A stretch of DNA of 64,000 nt from Methanosarcina barkeri str. Wiesmoor (GTDB lineage: Archaea; Halobacteriota; Methanosarcinia; Methanosarcinales; Methanosarcinaceae): assembly GCF_000969985.1 (NCBI RefSeq), contig NZ_CP009526.1, positions 3,596,001 through 3,660,000 of the forward strand, written 5' to 3'. Position 1 is the first letter of the stretch; the number at the start of each line of letters is the position of its first letter. Below, piece after piece: positions 26,568-35,345 of the stretch. The position numbers and the translations under genes were made by a program. The notes beneath the pieces are model-generated. The model was not told the DNA's origin, searched no databases, and saw only the letters and a list, made by a program, of their open reading frames with translations.

Positions 26568-27512
26568 TTAGATTATCCCATTCTTTTCCAGAAACCCTTC
26601 AAGAGGCACAGAGTGAGTCTGGAAACCGCACACCTTGTAAGGGTCAGCGCCCATTGAAAGAGCTACGAACTGGGCAATATTCATGTGCACCATATCATAC
26701 TTTACGCCAAACTCTTTTTCGATAACAGGCTGGTAGCGGTCGTACTGGATCTGGCAATTCGGGCACATATGGAGCATAAGCTCTACGCCTGCTCTTTGAA
26801 GGCTGTCGAGTTTTGCCTTTGTCACCTGAAGCGAGGTGTTTTTGTTAATGTGAAGCTGGGAAAAGCCCATCCCGCAGGTAAGAGTCCGGTCTTCGTACCA
26901 GCGTACAGGGTCGGCTCCGCAGGCTGCGGCTATGTTATCTATCAACTGGGGGTTTTCAGGGTTTCCGAGGACATCGAGATACTGAACCTTATAGTAATGG
27001 CAAGCGTGATGGGCCGCAGTTTTGATTCCTGAAAAATCGAATTTTTTCTGCTCCTGGATTTTATCGACCTTGCTTAAAAGAATCTCTACTGCGTGGTAGA
27101 TGTTTGTCCTTGGGTTCATATCGTCTTTTTCGTAAACAAGGTTTTCAAGGCCCTTTTCCCGGAAGATGGAGTTCACTTTTTCCCGGACCTCGGTGTTGGT
27201 ATTCAGGGTTTCACAGGCTTCCTTATTTACGGCATAACAGGTTGAACAGAGGCAGGTTATATTGGGATACCCACATCTTCTTGCAACTGCAAAGTTTCGG
27301 GCTGCAATGGCTGCTGTTGTCAGTCCTTCAAAGATATCAGTATAATGGCCTATTCCTGTGCAGCAGGACTGCTCATTGTTTATACAGTAGTCTATTCCAA
27401 GCCTGTCAAAGACATAACAAGTGGAGGTTTCCACCCCTGGGTACTCCTGCTCGACCATGCAGCTTTTAAATAATAAAAGCTGGCTGTCCGGGATATCTTC
27501 TATCGTTTTCAA
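26568..27512 (-). CDS. hdrB: heterodisulfide reductase subunit B (HdrB-type)
   Basis: 314 residues with two CCG-type domains that hold non-cubane [4Fe-4S] clusters and reduce the CoM-S-S-CoB disulfide. Motif 1 is intact: FKSCMVEQEYPG, SCCTGIG, CLCSTC. Motif 2 has HHACHYY, LTCGMG and CPNC; where typical HdrB has CC it has Thr-Cys, so one ligand is missing. The longest frame reaches 27656 but overlaps hdrC with nonsense-like residues. The TTG at 27512 (KTIEDIPDSQLLLF) has ggag upstream and gives the normal HdrB length. Last gene of the hdrA-hdrC-hdrB operon. Confidence 0.88.
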   Translation of the reverse strand: MKTIEDIPDSQLLLFKSCMVEQEYPGVETSTCYVFDRLGIDYCINNEQSCCTGIGHYTDIFEGLTTAAIAARNFAVARRCGYPNITCLCSTCYAVNKEACETLNTNTEVREKVNSIFREKGLENLVYEKDDMNPRTNIYHAVEILLSKVDKIQEQKKFDFSGIKTAAHHACHYYKVQYLDVLGNPENPQLIDNIAAACGADPVRWYEDRTLTCGMGFSQLHINKNTSLQVTKAKLDSLQRAGVELMLHMCPNCQIQYDRYQPVIEKEFGVKYDMVHMNIAQFVALSMGADPYKVCGFQTHSVPLEGFLEKNGII

Positions 27513-28176
27513 AGCCGAAATCTCCGCTTCTATTTTCTCTCTTGATGTACTGGTTCTCCAGGAGTTGATGCAAAAGTTTTTCCTGTATTTTTGCCTTGAT
27601 CCATTTTTCCCTTTCAAAATAGCCTGTGGCTTCAAGAATGGCCTGAACTTCCCCATGGGTGTTTCTGATATCCTTTGAACTCAGCCCCAGTTCATCACGA
27701 ATTGACTCAAGGTTCTTTTTAAAACTGATCCAGCGTTCCCCAAGGTCTCTCTCCATATTCTTAGCTCCAGGACCTGGTATCTTGCTAGCTCCGTTTTCTG
27801 CGAGATATTCTCCTATCTCAAGGAAGTAGGCAAGCTTTTCAACTCCTATGCCCTCGTTGATGGCCATCTGCCTGAGCACCTGTACAATTGTTACAGGGCT
27901 ATTATTTCTGGGACAGCGCAGGTTACAGGAATAACAGTAAAAACAGGACCAGATCATTTCGGACTCAAGCACACTACGGTCGTTTTCCAGTACTTTTTTT
28001 ACAATCTGGCGCGGGCTGTAATCTGTAAAGCGGGCTGCAGGACAGGAAGCCGTGCAGGCGCCGCACTGGATGCAGCGGTCAAGCCCCAGAGAGGCAGGTG
28101 TCCGGATGCTTTTCTTTGCGGTTTCTGCAAGGGTTTTACATTCCGGGGTATCGTACTCGTTTACATATGGAATCAT
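27466..28176 (-). CDS. hdrC: heterodisulfide reductase subunit C (HdrC)
   Basis: 236-residue iron-sulfur protein passing electrons from HdrA to HdrB. Two [4Fe-4S] motifs are clear: CIQCGACTASCPAAR (about residues 35-49) and CFYCYSCNLRCPRN (about 78-91). The C-terminal half (after residue 120) is helical and longer than in the minimal HdrC. Its start overlaps the hdrA stop by 4 bp and its end overlaps hdrB, so the three genes are coupled. Confidence 0.92.
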   Translation of the reverse strand: MIPYVNEYDTPECKTLAETAKKSIRTPASLGLDRCIQCGACTASCPAARFTDYSPRQIVKKVLENDRSVLESEMIWSCFYCYSCNLRCPRNNSPVTIVQVLRQMAINEGIGVEKLAYFLEIGEYLAENGASKIPGPGAKNMERDLGERWISFKKNLESIRDELGLSSKDIRNTHGEVQAILEATGYFEREKWIKAKIQEKLLHQLLENQYIKRENRSGDFGFENDRRYPGQPAFII

Positions 28177-30593
28177 TTGATCATCTCTCCTTCCTGGGCA
28201 AGGCTGGTAAAAGTGCCTGCAAGCCCTCTTGTGTTTGGAACATAAGCTTTTTTGAAATAGAGCCGGCTTCCAGAATCTCCAAGTTCTTTCTTCAGTTTCT
28301 CAAAATGGCTGACAGTTAAAGGATATATAATCTCAGCTTTTGGGCTGTCTGGAGGGTCCTCTACGAAAAGGACAGCCGATGCCCCGCGTTTGAAGGCATG
28401 AAGTAACAGGTCTTTATCAACCACGAGGTTTGTGGGCACTTTGATTAACTTGACATTTGAAGGATAGGTCAGTGCACTATTTCCTATATTATCGCAGGTT
28501 AAGGACGCGATCCCGCTGTTTACAAAGCCAATCAGATCTCCTTCTTCTACTACTCCTTCAACTTCGGCTTTTAGCTGGTTTTTTGTAAAGCCTTCAATCT
28601 GAATAGCTCCGTTCTGACAGAGTTCAGTACAGTATCCGCACCCAGTACAGACAAGTGGGTCTACGATGACCTTTCCATTCTCATTCAAGGAAAAAGCCTC
28701 GAACGGGCACTTGAGACATTCTTTACACTGATCACAGAGAAGCTGATTGATAGTCGGAATTTCGTTTACCAGGGCTTTGGGGCTGTCGGCAATAAAGGCC
28801 CTTGCTCTTACAGCTGCAAGTCCTGCCTGGGAAATAGTATCCGTAACATCTTTAGGGCTCTGGGCAGTACCACAGACAAAGATCCCGTCCAGTGAGCTGT
28901 CTACAGGCCTCAATTTCGAGTGCCTTTCCTTGATAAATCCGCTTTCATCCTGGCTAATATTCAGTATGCTGGCAATTTTTCGGGTTCCTTTTGAAGGGAC
29001 CATAGCCGCAGAGAGTACGACAAGATCAGCAGGCAGCTCTGTTATTTTCTGGTTAAGGGTATCTTCGAGTCTGACAAGAAGGCTTTTATCCGGCTTCTCG
29101 ACAATTTCAGCAGGTCTTCCCCTTACAAATCTAACTCCCATGTCCTGGACTGCCCGATAGTAGTTTTCGTAAAAACCAAGAGCTCGCAAATCGACATAAC
29201 AGATCGTGACTTCCGTACCCGGATATTTTTTCATTATCAGGTTCGAGTGCTTTAACGCGGCCATGCAGCAATACCTGGAACAATAGCGGTTTCCACTTTC
29301 TTTTTCGTCCCTTGAGCCCACACACTGGATCATAACTATCCTTTTAGGGATTCCTGGACTATTCTCAGAGGAATTCTCAGAGGAATTTTCTAAGGAACTT
29401 TTACTGCCACAGGTGCCTGTTGAGCTGACAGCATCAGGGTTCAGGCTGAAATCCGAAGGCCTGATCAATGTCCCTTTTGTAGGGCCATTGATCCCAAGCA
29501 TTCTGGCAAGTTCCATCTGGGTCATAACATTTTTGAAAATTCCATATCCGTACTGGGGTTTCTGGGATGCATCATACTCCTCAAATCCGGTAGCAACAAT
29601 AACTGCACCGACATTGAGCTCAATGATCTCTTCCTTCTGTGAGAAGTCAATCGCTCCGGATTTACAGACCTCTGCACATTTTCCGCATGTTTCGCCTTTG
29701 AACTGCAGACACTGGTCAGGATCTATGCAGTAGATTTTCGGAACGGATTGGGAAAAACGCAGGGAAATTGCCTTTTTATCCATGTACCCACAGTTGAACT
29801 CGTTTTCAACCAAGACAGGGCAGACGCGACTGCATCGGCCACAGCCTGTACAGTTATCGTGTACGTATCTCGGTTTTTTCTTTAGCCTGACTGTGAAGTT
29901 GCCTGCACTTCCACTTAAGCGTTCCACTTCAGTCCAGGTTAAAAGGGTTATTTTCGGGTTAGCTACTACCTCATTCATCAGAGGGCTTAACGAGCACATA
30001 GCGCACTCTTCCGCAAGCTTGTCAGGAGAAAAAACCTTGCCTATTTTTGCCATATTTCCGCCTATACTGGATTCTTTCTCGACCAGGTAGGTGGAAATTC
30101 CGTTGTCTGCAAGGTTAACTGCTGCAGTTATCCCTGCAATTCCTCCGCCAATAACAAGGGCCTGCGGGACGATATTTACTTTTATTTCTTCAAGGGGTTC
30201 CTGATTTTCCAGGCGGTTGAGTTTTCCTCGAAGAAGTGAGAGGGCTTTCTCAGTCGCTCCGGCTTTGTCCGGATGAACCCAGGCACAGTGCTCCCTGAGG
30301 TTTGCGATTTCAAGCATCGCCCGGTTCAAGCCTGCTTCCTGAATACACTTTTTGAAGAGAGTACCGTGTTTGGAAGGTGTGCATGAACCTATTACTATCC
30401 GGTCGAGGTTCCCTTCAGAAATCTTATTTTTAATAAGGGTCTGTCCCTCTCTTGAACAGAGGTACTCATAATCGAAGACCGGGATCCCTTCTGCCTTAAG
30501 GGTTTTCTTAAGTGTATTAATATCAACACGTTCGGAAATGTTCCCACTGCAATGGCAGATAAATACAGCGGTTTTGTCCAGGGCAGCGTTCAT
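28173..30593 (-). CDS. hdrA: heterodisulfide reductase subunit A with degenerate MvhD-like tail
   Basis: 806-residue flavin and iron-sulfur subunit, the electron-bifurcating core of soluble Hdr complexes. The N-terminal domain (FICHCSGNISERVD) runs to ~130. The FAD motif VIGGGIAGITAAVNL starts at 147. Ferredoxin motifs are CTGCGRCSRVCPV and CLQFKGETCGKCAEVC (about 245-310), then CDQCKECLKCP and CTGCGYCTELC near 620-665. A Ser/Asn-rich linker (SSLENSSENSSENSPG) interrupts the middle. The last ~120 residues align with MvhD in shape (IGFVNSGIAS, YPSNVKLIKVP, AFKRGASAVLFVEDPPDSP), but its [2Fe-2S] cysteines are replaced. This kind of fusion occurs in Methanosarcina HdrA; the Cys loss suggests a structural role. 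Confidence 0.94.
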   Translation of the reverse strand: MNAALDKTAVFICHCSGNISERVDINTLKKTLKAEGIPVFDYEYLCSREGQTLIKNKISEGNLDRIVIGSCTPSKHGTLFKKCIQEAGLNRAMLEIANLREHCAWVHPDKAGATEKALSLLRGKLNRLENQEPLEEIKVNIVPQALVIGGGIAGITAAVNLADNGISTYLVEKESSIGGNMAKIGKVFSPDKLAEECAMCSLSPLMNEVVANPKITLLTWTEVERLSGSAGNFTVRLKKKPRYVHDNCTGCGRCSRVCPVLVENEFNCGYMDKKAISLRFSQSVPKIYCIDPDQCLQFKGETCGKCAEVCKSGAIDFSQKEEIIELNVGAVIVATGFEEYDASQKPQYGYGIFKNVMTQMELARMLGINGPTKGTLIRPSDFSLNPDAVSSTGTCGSKSSLENSSENSSENSPGIPKRIVMIQCVGSRDEKESGNRYCSRYCCMAALKHSNLIMKKYPGTEVTICYVDLRALGFYENYYRAVQDMGVRFVRGRPAEIVEKPDKSLLVRLEDTLNQKITELPADLVVLSAAMVPSKGTRKIASILNISQDESGFIKERHSKLRPVDSSLDGIFVCGTAQSPKDVTDTISQAGLAAVRARAFIADSPKALVNEIPTINQLLCDQCKECLKCPFEAFSLNENGKVIVDPLVCTGCGYCTELCQNGAIQIEGFTKNQLKAEVEGVVEEGDLIGFVNSGIASLTCDNIGNSALTYPSNVKLIKVPTNLVVDKDLLLHAFKRGASAVLFVEDPPDSPKAEIIYPLTVSHFEKLKKELGDSGSRLYFKKAYVPNTRGLAGTFTSLAQEGEMIK

Positions 30594-31184
30594 TATACTA
30601 AATCTCTCAGGGATTCGTATTTAATACTTGCCGGAACACCTGAGCAATTCACCCAATTAGGACAACTCTTCTATATTTATTGCAAAATAAGGACAATTTT
30701 TGAGGAAAAAAGTGAACTTTAAATTTCCTTTTGCTTTTTCTTTTGCTTTTTCTTTTGCTTTTTCTTTTGCTTTGTTCGTAATATAATTCAGTTTGCTTAA
30801 CAAATGAAACTATAATCAAAATGCATTTATCCTATATATAGGGAGGCTTGCAGAACTCCAGGAGTATAAATTGTCCTTCTGTCTAGAAATTCTAAGCTTT
30901 CTGCCTGCAAAAAAATAGTATGTGTAATTGTCGGGAAGTTTTTATAGGCGCATAATTATATATATGGAGAAAGTATTATTATTTAAATCAACAGAGAAAA
31001 ACAGATTTTGTGAGATACTCCCACGGATCAGAAACTCATATAAATAGAAATATATTTAATAAAGGCAATAAAAGATGCTGAAATATAACAAATCTAAAAT
31101 AATATGTTTCTATTGATCTGAAATACTGGACGGAAAAATAATATCGGAAGCAATCACATTCTGCTCTTTCGGTATAATTGGTAG
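30594..31184. other. spacer between hdrA and HTH regulator 1
   Basis: Divergent promoters are expected here. It contains a 12-bp pyrimidine repeat (30729-30774) and TATA-like strings near 30830 (cctatatataggg) and 30955 (aattatatatatgg). No open frame of note. Confidence 0.5.
30729..30774. repeat. 12-bp pyrimidine tandem repeat
   Basis: ttttgctttttc repeated three times exactly from 30729, then a partial fourth. It lies in the upstream region of hdrA, on whose coding strand it reads as a purine tract. Confidence 0.9.
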
Positions 31185-31586
31185 ATGATAGTTGTGGCAG
31201 ATAATGAGTCTATATCAGAGGACAATGAATTTAAGATGGGAGAGGTTGAATACGAGATGGTGGAGCTTTTGAGAAGGCTGAATATTAACAGGCCAGTTGC
31301 TCTCACTCTTGCGTGCCTCTCTAAAGGAGAGGAAATTTCTTCCCAACGCATCGAAATGGTATCAGGCTTGAGACAGCCAGAAGTTAGCATTGCAATGCGC
31401 TATCTCCGTGAAAATGACTGGGTAGATATGCGGGAAGAAAAGAAGAATCAGGGCAAAGGCAGACCGGTTAAATTGTATAAACTGACGGTCCGAATGGAAA
31501 CGATTATCAATTCAATAGAAGAAGACGTAATGGCTGAAAGTAAGGCCGTGCTCCAAAACATAGAACGCCTCAAGAGCCTTTCCTGA
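31185..31586 (+). CDS. winged-helix transcriptional regulator, paralog 1
   Basis: 133 residues with a helix-turn-helix of the MarR/ArsR kind: RPVALTLACLSKGEEISSQR IEMVSGLRQPEVSIAMRYLR ENDWV, then the wing KKNQGKGRPVKLYKLTV and a C-terminal helix that may pair two subunits. The paralog at 32758-33171 is nearly identical across the DNA-binding region. Neither sits in an operon, so targets are unknown; they may regulate themselves or each other. The start codon is ATG after ttggtag, with no strong ribosome site. Confidence 0.82.
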   Translation: MIVVADNESISEDNEFKMGEVEYEMVELLRRLNINRPVALTLACLSKGEEISSQRIEMVSGLRQPEVSIAMRYLRENDWVDMREEKKNQGKGRPVKLYKLTVRMETIINSIEEDVMAESKAVLQNIERLKSLS

Positions 31587-31766
31587 AATCAGTTTAAGAG
31601 TAGAGATATCATAAGTGTTTTTCACAATTCTCCGAAAACTTAATTCTTAATTATAATGTCTCTGGGTTTTATAACCCGGATTCGCCTTCTTGTCTATTAA
31701 GTGTATATTAAAAATAGGATACTTGAGGAAAACTTATAACTCTCTTGTAATTAGGTTATTTCCTTT

Positions 31767-31985
31767 CTATTCTTTTGATTCTTTTGATTCTTTTGATCCT
31801 TCCTTTGGTTCTTTTGATTCTTTTGATCCTTCCTTTGGTTCTTTTAATTCTTTTGATCCTTCCTTTGGTTCCCTTCCTTTGGTTCTTTTGATTCTTTTGA
31901 TCCTTCCTTTGGTTCTTTTGATCCTTTTGATTCTTTTGATCCTTCCTTTGGTTCTTTTGATTTTTTGATTCTTTTGATTCTTGTA
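31767..31985. repeat. ~30-bp pyrimidine-rich tandem repeat
   Basis: About seven irregular units of ttcttttgattcttttgatc followed by cttcctttgg. Sub-units of 9-10 bp (ttcttttga) are evident. The strand asymmetry is extreme, with very few A on the plus strand. Confidence 0.9.
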
Positions 31986-32711
31986 ATCTCTTGTTTCCAT
32001 TTTTGCAATGTCTCTTCTCGGTCCTTTTGATGTCTCTTTTTCTACTTGAATCTGAATTTCGAAAGCGACAAAGGAGTATCAATTTTTAGGATATAAGGTC
32101 AGGACTTCGCTCTTAAAGTACAAAATTAAACAAAATAGACTCTTCAGTTAAACGTGTAATTTCTGAAGTTAGAGGTTCAGGTTATTGATTTTCTCAATTC
32201 AACTGTGCAATTTCTAAAAAATAGAGTATATAAAGGATACGAAGAAGAAACATCTCAATAGAGGTAAAGAGGGCATCTAGTAAGCTTTAGCAATTTTTAG
32301 TATAAAAATGTCCTGCAAATTCTTTTTTACATTTTTATGAATTTAAAAAACTTGAGTTTAAAAAAAGTTGAGTTTGAAGCAAAACTTGAGTTTTAACATA
32401 TAAAAATTAACTCAAAGTTTGAGTTATAAAAGAAAGTCATAATTAAAAAACACTAGATTTTATAAGAGAGCCCTGATTGAGATGGAAAGAATCGAACTCC
32501 AAAGTTTTTAGGAAATTCTTGAGTTTTTAGATAATTTTAAAGTTTTGAGTATGAAAAGACAAGGATTAGTAATTTGTATCGAAAAAGAAAAACAGTGTAA
32601 TCTGGATTCTTTTAGAATGAGTGTACGTTATAGACACTCTATAAATTCTTATTTTTATTTTTATTCTTATTCTTATTATCAATTGATATATCTTAAAAAG
32701 AAAACATAAGC

Positions 32712-32725
32712 AAATATTTATATTA
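32712..32725 (+). promoter_or_regulatory. TATA box of HTH regulator 2
   Basis: aaatatttatatta about 35-45 bp upstream of the ATG at 32758; the ribosome site ggtga is 5 bp before the ATG. Confidence 0.5.
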
Positions 32726-32757
32726 ATCAACTATATAATAGTTCTTTGGGTGATTAA

Positions 32758-33171
32758 ATGGTAGATAAAAGTGGTCCAGTTATGAATATTTCTGACACAA
32801 AAGAAGAGACCCCGATAGCTATGGGATCAAATGAACATGAAATGATAGAATTATTTAGAAGAATTAACGTTAGTAGGCCAATTGCTCTTACGCTTGCATG
32901 CCTTGCAAAAGGAAATGAGATTTCGTCTCAGAACATTGAAATGGTATCAGGCTTGAGACAGCCTGAAGTTAGTGTTGCAATGCGTTATCTCCGCGAAAAT
33001 AACTGGATTAATATCCGGGAAGAAAAAAAATCAAGGGGTAAAGGCAGACCGGTAAAGTTATACAGGCTTACAGTCCCGATGGATTATATTGTCAGCAAGA
33101 TCGAAGAAGATATTGTAGCCGAAAGCAAAATCGTGTTCAAAAACATTGAACGCCTGAAGCGCATTGCCTGA
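32758..33171 (+). CDS. winged-helix transcriptional regulator, paralog 2
   Basis: 137 residues. Same architecture as paralog 1: RPIALTLACLAKGNEISSQN IEMVSGLRQPEVSVAMRYLR ENNWI, wing RGKGRPVKLYRLTV, dimer helix IEEDIVAESKIVFKNIERLK. The N-terminal 25 residues differ from paralog 1 while the HTH is almost unchanged, implying that both bind similar sites. It has a clear TATA box and ribosome site. Confidence 0.82.
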   Translation: MVDKSGPVMNISDTKEETPIAMGSNEHEMIELFRRINVSRPIALTLACLAKGNEISSQNIEMVSGLRQPEVSVAMRYLRENNWINIREEKKSRGKGRPVKLYRLTVPMDYIVSKIEEDIVAESKIVFKNIERLKRIA

Positions 33172-33415
33172 AACTCTTCATGGGGATTTACCCCATTCTA
33201 ACTTTTCTCTGACCAAAATTATTTCATTACATAAACACTTAATAAAGAATATTCATTTAAATAATCTTTATGAAATCTCTTGTTTTATGTAATATCTTTT
33301 ATTTTTTATTCATTTTTTAAACCGAAACAGATCCAAAAACATAAATAAATGATCCGAAAATCTCAAAAAAAGTTCAAAACAGTATAAAACAGTATAGTAT
33401 TCAAAAAATATATGG

Positions 33416-33489
33416 TGGGCCCGCTGCGATTCGAACGCAGGACCTCACGGTTATCAGCCGTGCGCTCCACCAAGCTAAGCTACGGGCCC
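33416..33489 (-). tRNA. tRNA-Ile (GAT), copy 1
   Basis: The minus strand folds as a full cloverleaf: acceptor GGGCCCG pairs with CGGGCCC, the anticodon loop is CTGATAA with GAT, and the T arm has GTTCGAATC. The discriminator is A and CCA is encoded (33413-33415). It is followed 78 bp away by an identical copy. Confidence 0.97.
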
Positions 33490-33566
33490 GATTAAGGATA
33501 AATGGGTTTATAATACCTGAAAATTTTCCTGAGAAAGGATTACCATATTGTAATATCATATTGTGG

Positions 33567-33640
33567 TGGGCCCGCTGCGATTCGAACGCAGGACCTCACG
33601 GTTATCAGCCGTGCGCTCCACCAAGCTAAGCTACGGGCCC
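33567..33640 (-). tRNA. tRNA-Ile (GAT), copy 2
   Basis: Identical in sequence to copy 1, including encoded CCA at 33564-33566. As it lies upstream on the minus strand, both may come from one transcript. The flanks outside the tRNA differ. Confidence 0.97.
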
Positions 33641-33863
33641 AAATGTAAGGTTTTTTAAAATTACCGAAGCAGAAAGGCTTTTCGGGAAAGCTTCCCAATC
33701 CGACAACACTTCTAATACTCAATTTACTACTTATAACTTTTGCTTGAAGCTCTTACGTTTCTAATTTTTAAAAATTTATTTGTAAAACACCAAGCCTATG
33801 TGGCGACATCTTTATATAAGATACTGAGTGTATGAGGGATGCTGATTAAGCAAAGCCTGAAAT

Positions 33864-33935
33864 GGGCCGGTAGATCAGGGGAAGATCGCTACCTTGGCAT
33901 GGTAGAGGCCTCGGGTTCAATTCCCGACCGGTCCA
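33864..33935 (+). tRNA. tRNA-Ala (GGC)
   Basis: 72-nt cloverleaf: acceptor GGGCCGG with CCGGTCC (one G-T pair), anticodon stem CTACC/GGTAG with loop TTGGCAT (GGC), T arm CGGGTTCAATTCCCG. No encoded CCA. The tRNA-Ile copies lie on the opposite strand, divergently. Confidence 0.96.
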
Positions 33936-34616
33936 CTTAATAACTTTTAATAGTTTTGATTAATACTCTTTTTTATACTATATCCTGTTGTATAAGGCTG
34001 ATTTTAAAACACTTTATAGTCTGTCTTAAATATTCAAATCGTTCTTGTAGTTTGGTAATGAACAATGTTAACTTTAAAACTTCAAAATAATTTACACTGC
34101 TAGTTATGTACCCTAACTAACCATATTTTATGAATATTGACCTGGCGCTGAAAACAAAGATTTTGCCCATGTGTTTTCGGTTAAGTGAGAACTCGTGACA
34201 AATTGCGTCAATATCCTCAATATTTATCAAATATTTTAATAAATTATGAGCTGGAACAGAGTATCGATTTTATGTAAATAAACCAAAATTTAAGTCCAGA
34301 TCTCTAATTCAAAATCAATAAAAACTCTTGATTTTTATCCTGCACATTCCTGTTGGTAAGATATCATGTGCTATGAAGTATAAAACTGTCTTAATAATAT
34401 CTAGTGCATCGATTTTCAAATAGATACATACTAAGAAAATAATGTCAGCTTATGACGAAAATATTATTTTAAAGTTAGATGGAATTCTGTAACACGGAAA
34501 ACGCAACCGGTTATAGAGTGATTCGATCTGGATATTGCAACCACTGAGAAACGTCAGCCATACACGATGCAGGACGACAGGACTTCAGTAATACCACGCT
34601 TTTCACAACGTTTAGC

Positions 34617-34855
34617 CCCTGTGATATTTGTGCCGCGTTAATATATATGCGCCAATTTGACCGTGTGGTCGTCGGTGATGTTACAAATGCCTTGGGTAAT
34701 AACAGATGCTTCGCGAGAAGGGTGTTAAAGTCGATATCCTTGAAGACCCTGTGAGAATAGCATTGTATGCAAAATATCGGGCCGAAAAGCCGGAACTCGA
34801 CATGGAAGATTGAAAAGGCCTGGCTACTGTCTGTAAGGCTGATCTGTCTGCGTAA
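34617..34855 (+). pseudogene. nucleoside/cytidine deaminase-like gene relic
   Basis: The plus strand reads PCDICAALIYMRQFDRVVVG DVTNALG, which contains the PCxxC zinc motif of the deaminase fold and the strand after it. After a frameshift near 34705 it reads MLREKGVKVDILEDPVRIAL YAKYRAEKPELDMED, then TGA in place of a probable Trp, then KGLATVCKADLSA and a stop. The N-terminal half with the His/Cys-Ala-Glu motif is not recognisable. The family call rests on the PCxxC block. Confidence 0.5.
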
Positions 34856-35160
34856 ACGAGTTAAACAGATTAAGCAGGTTAAACAGGTTAAACAGTCCAA
34901 ATAATCCTGATCAATACCACTTTTTTCGTGTCTTGAACCATCTCTAAATGGCTCTATATTTGTCCTTGGAGGTCAGTAGTTTTAGACCTGATTATGTGCC
35001 CCAAAGGTTTTAGCGATTATATCCCGGCAAAGACGGGAGAAATGAATGAAGTGGAAAGAGCAAGGGAAAAGCAGTAAAATATGAGAAACAGTGGCTATAA
35101 GCCTGAGTGCTGGGCAAAAAAGTTGGTTGTAAGGTGGTTCATAAGGTTTGATCTTCATCT

Positions 35161-35345
35161 ATGAAGCCTATTACGGGATCAGTTTTGAAGTTGTCCTGAA
35201 TTTACTCCATTTTACAGATACGCTTCAATGAAGTCTATTACGGGATCAGTTTTGAAGCTGTCCTGAATTTGCCTCATTTTACGGATACGCGCAATGAAGT
35301 ATATCGCGGGATCAGATTTCAAGCTGTCCTGAATTTACCCCACAG
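35161..35345. repeat. 67-bp tandem repeat, 3 units
   Basis: Units beginning atgaagYctattacgggatc at 35161, 35228 and 35294; the third is more diverged (tatatcgcggg) and slightly shorter. Each has the phrase agctgtcctgaattt. No reading frame persists through them. Confidence 0.88.

Larger units (their letters stand above)
31587..32757. other. 1.2-kb spacer between paralogous regulators
   Basis: Holds the 30-bp pyrimidine-rich repeat (31767-31985), a block of short direct repeats built on acttgagttt / aactcaaagtttgag near 32345-32430, and a TATA box before the second regulator. The Ser/Phe/Asp-rich frame at 31690-31968 and its Lys/Gln-rich opposite are artefacts of the repeat. Confidence 0.6.

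Noticed and set aside
27512-27656. N-terminal extension of HdrB to 27656
   Set aside because: The added residues overlap hdrC out of frame, are Lys/Arg-rich and unlike any HdrB start; the TTG at 27512 fits the family.
31690-31968. 92-residue frame rich in Ser-Phe-Asp (and its Lys/Gln-rich opposite strand)
   Set aside because: Produced entirely by the pyrimidine repeat; no ribosome site and several frames are open at once.
34511-34900. 129-residue minus-strand frame
   Set aside because: It is antisense to the deaminase relic, whose plus-strand motif is far more protein-like.
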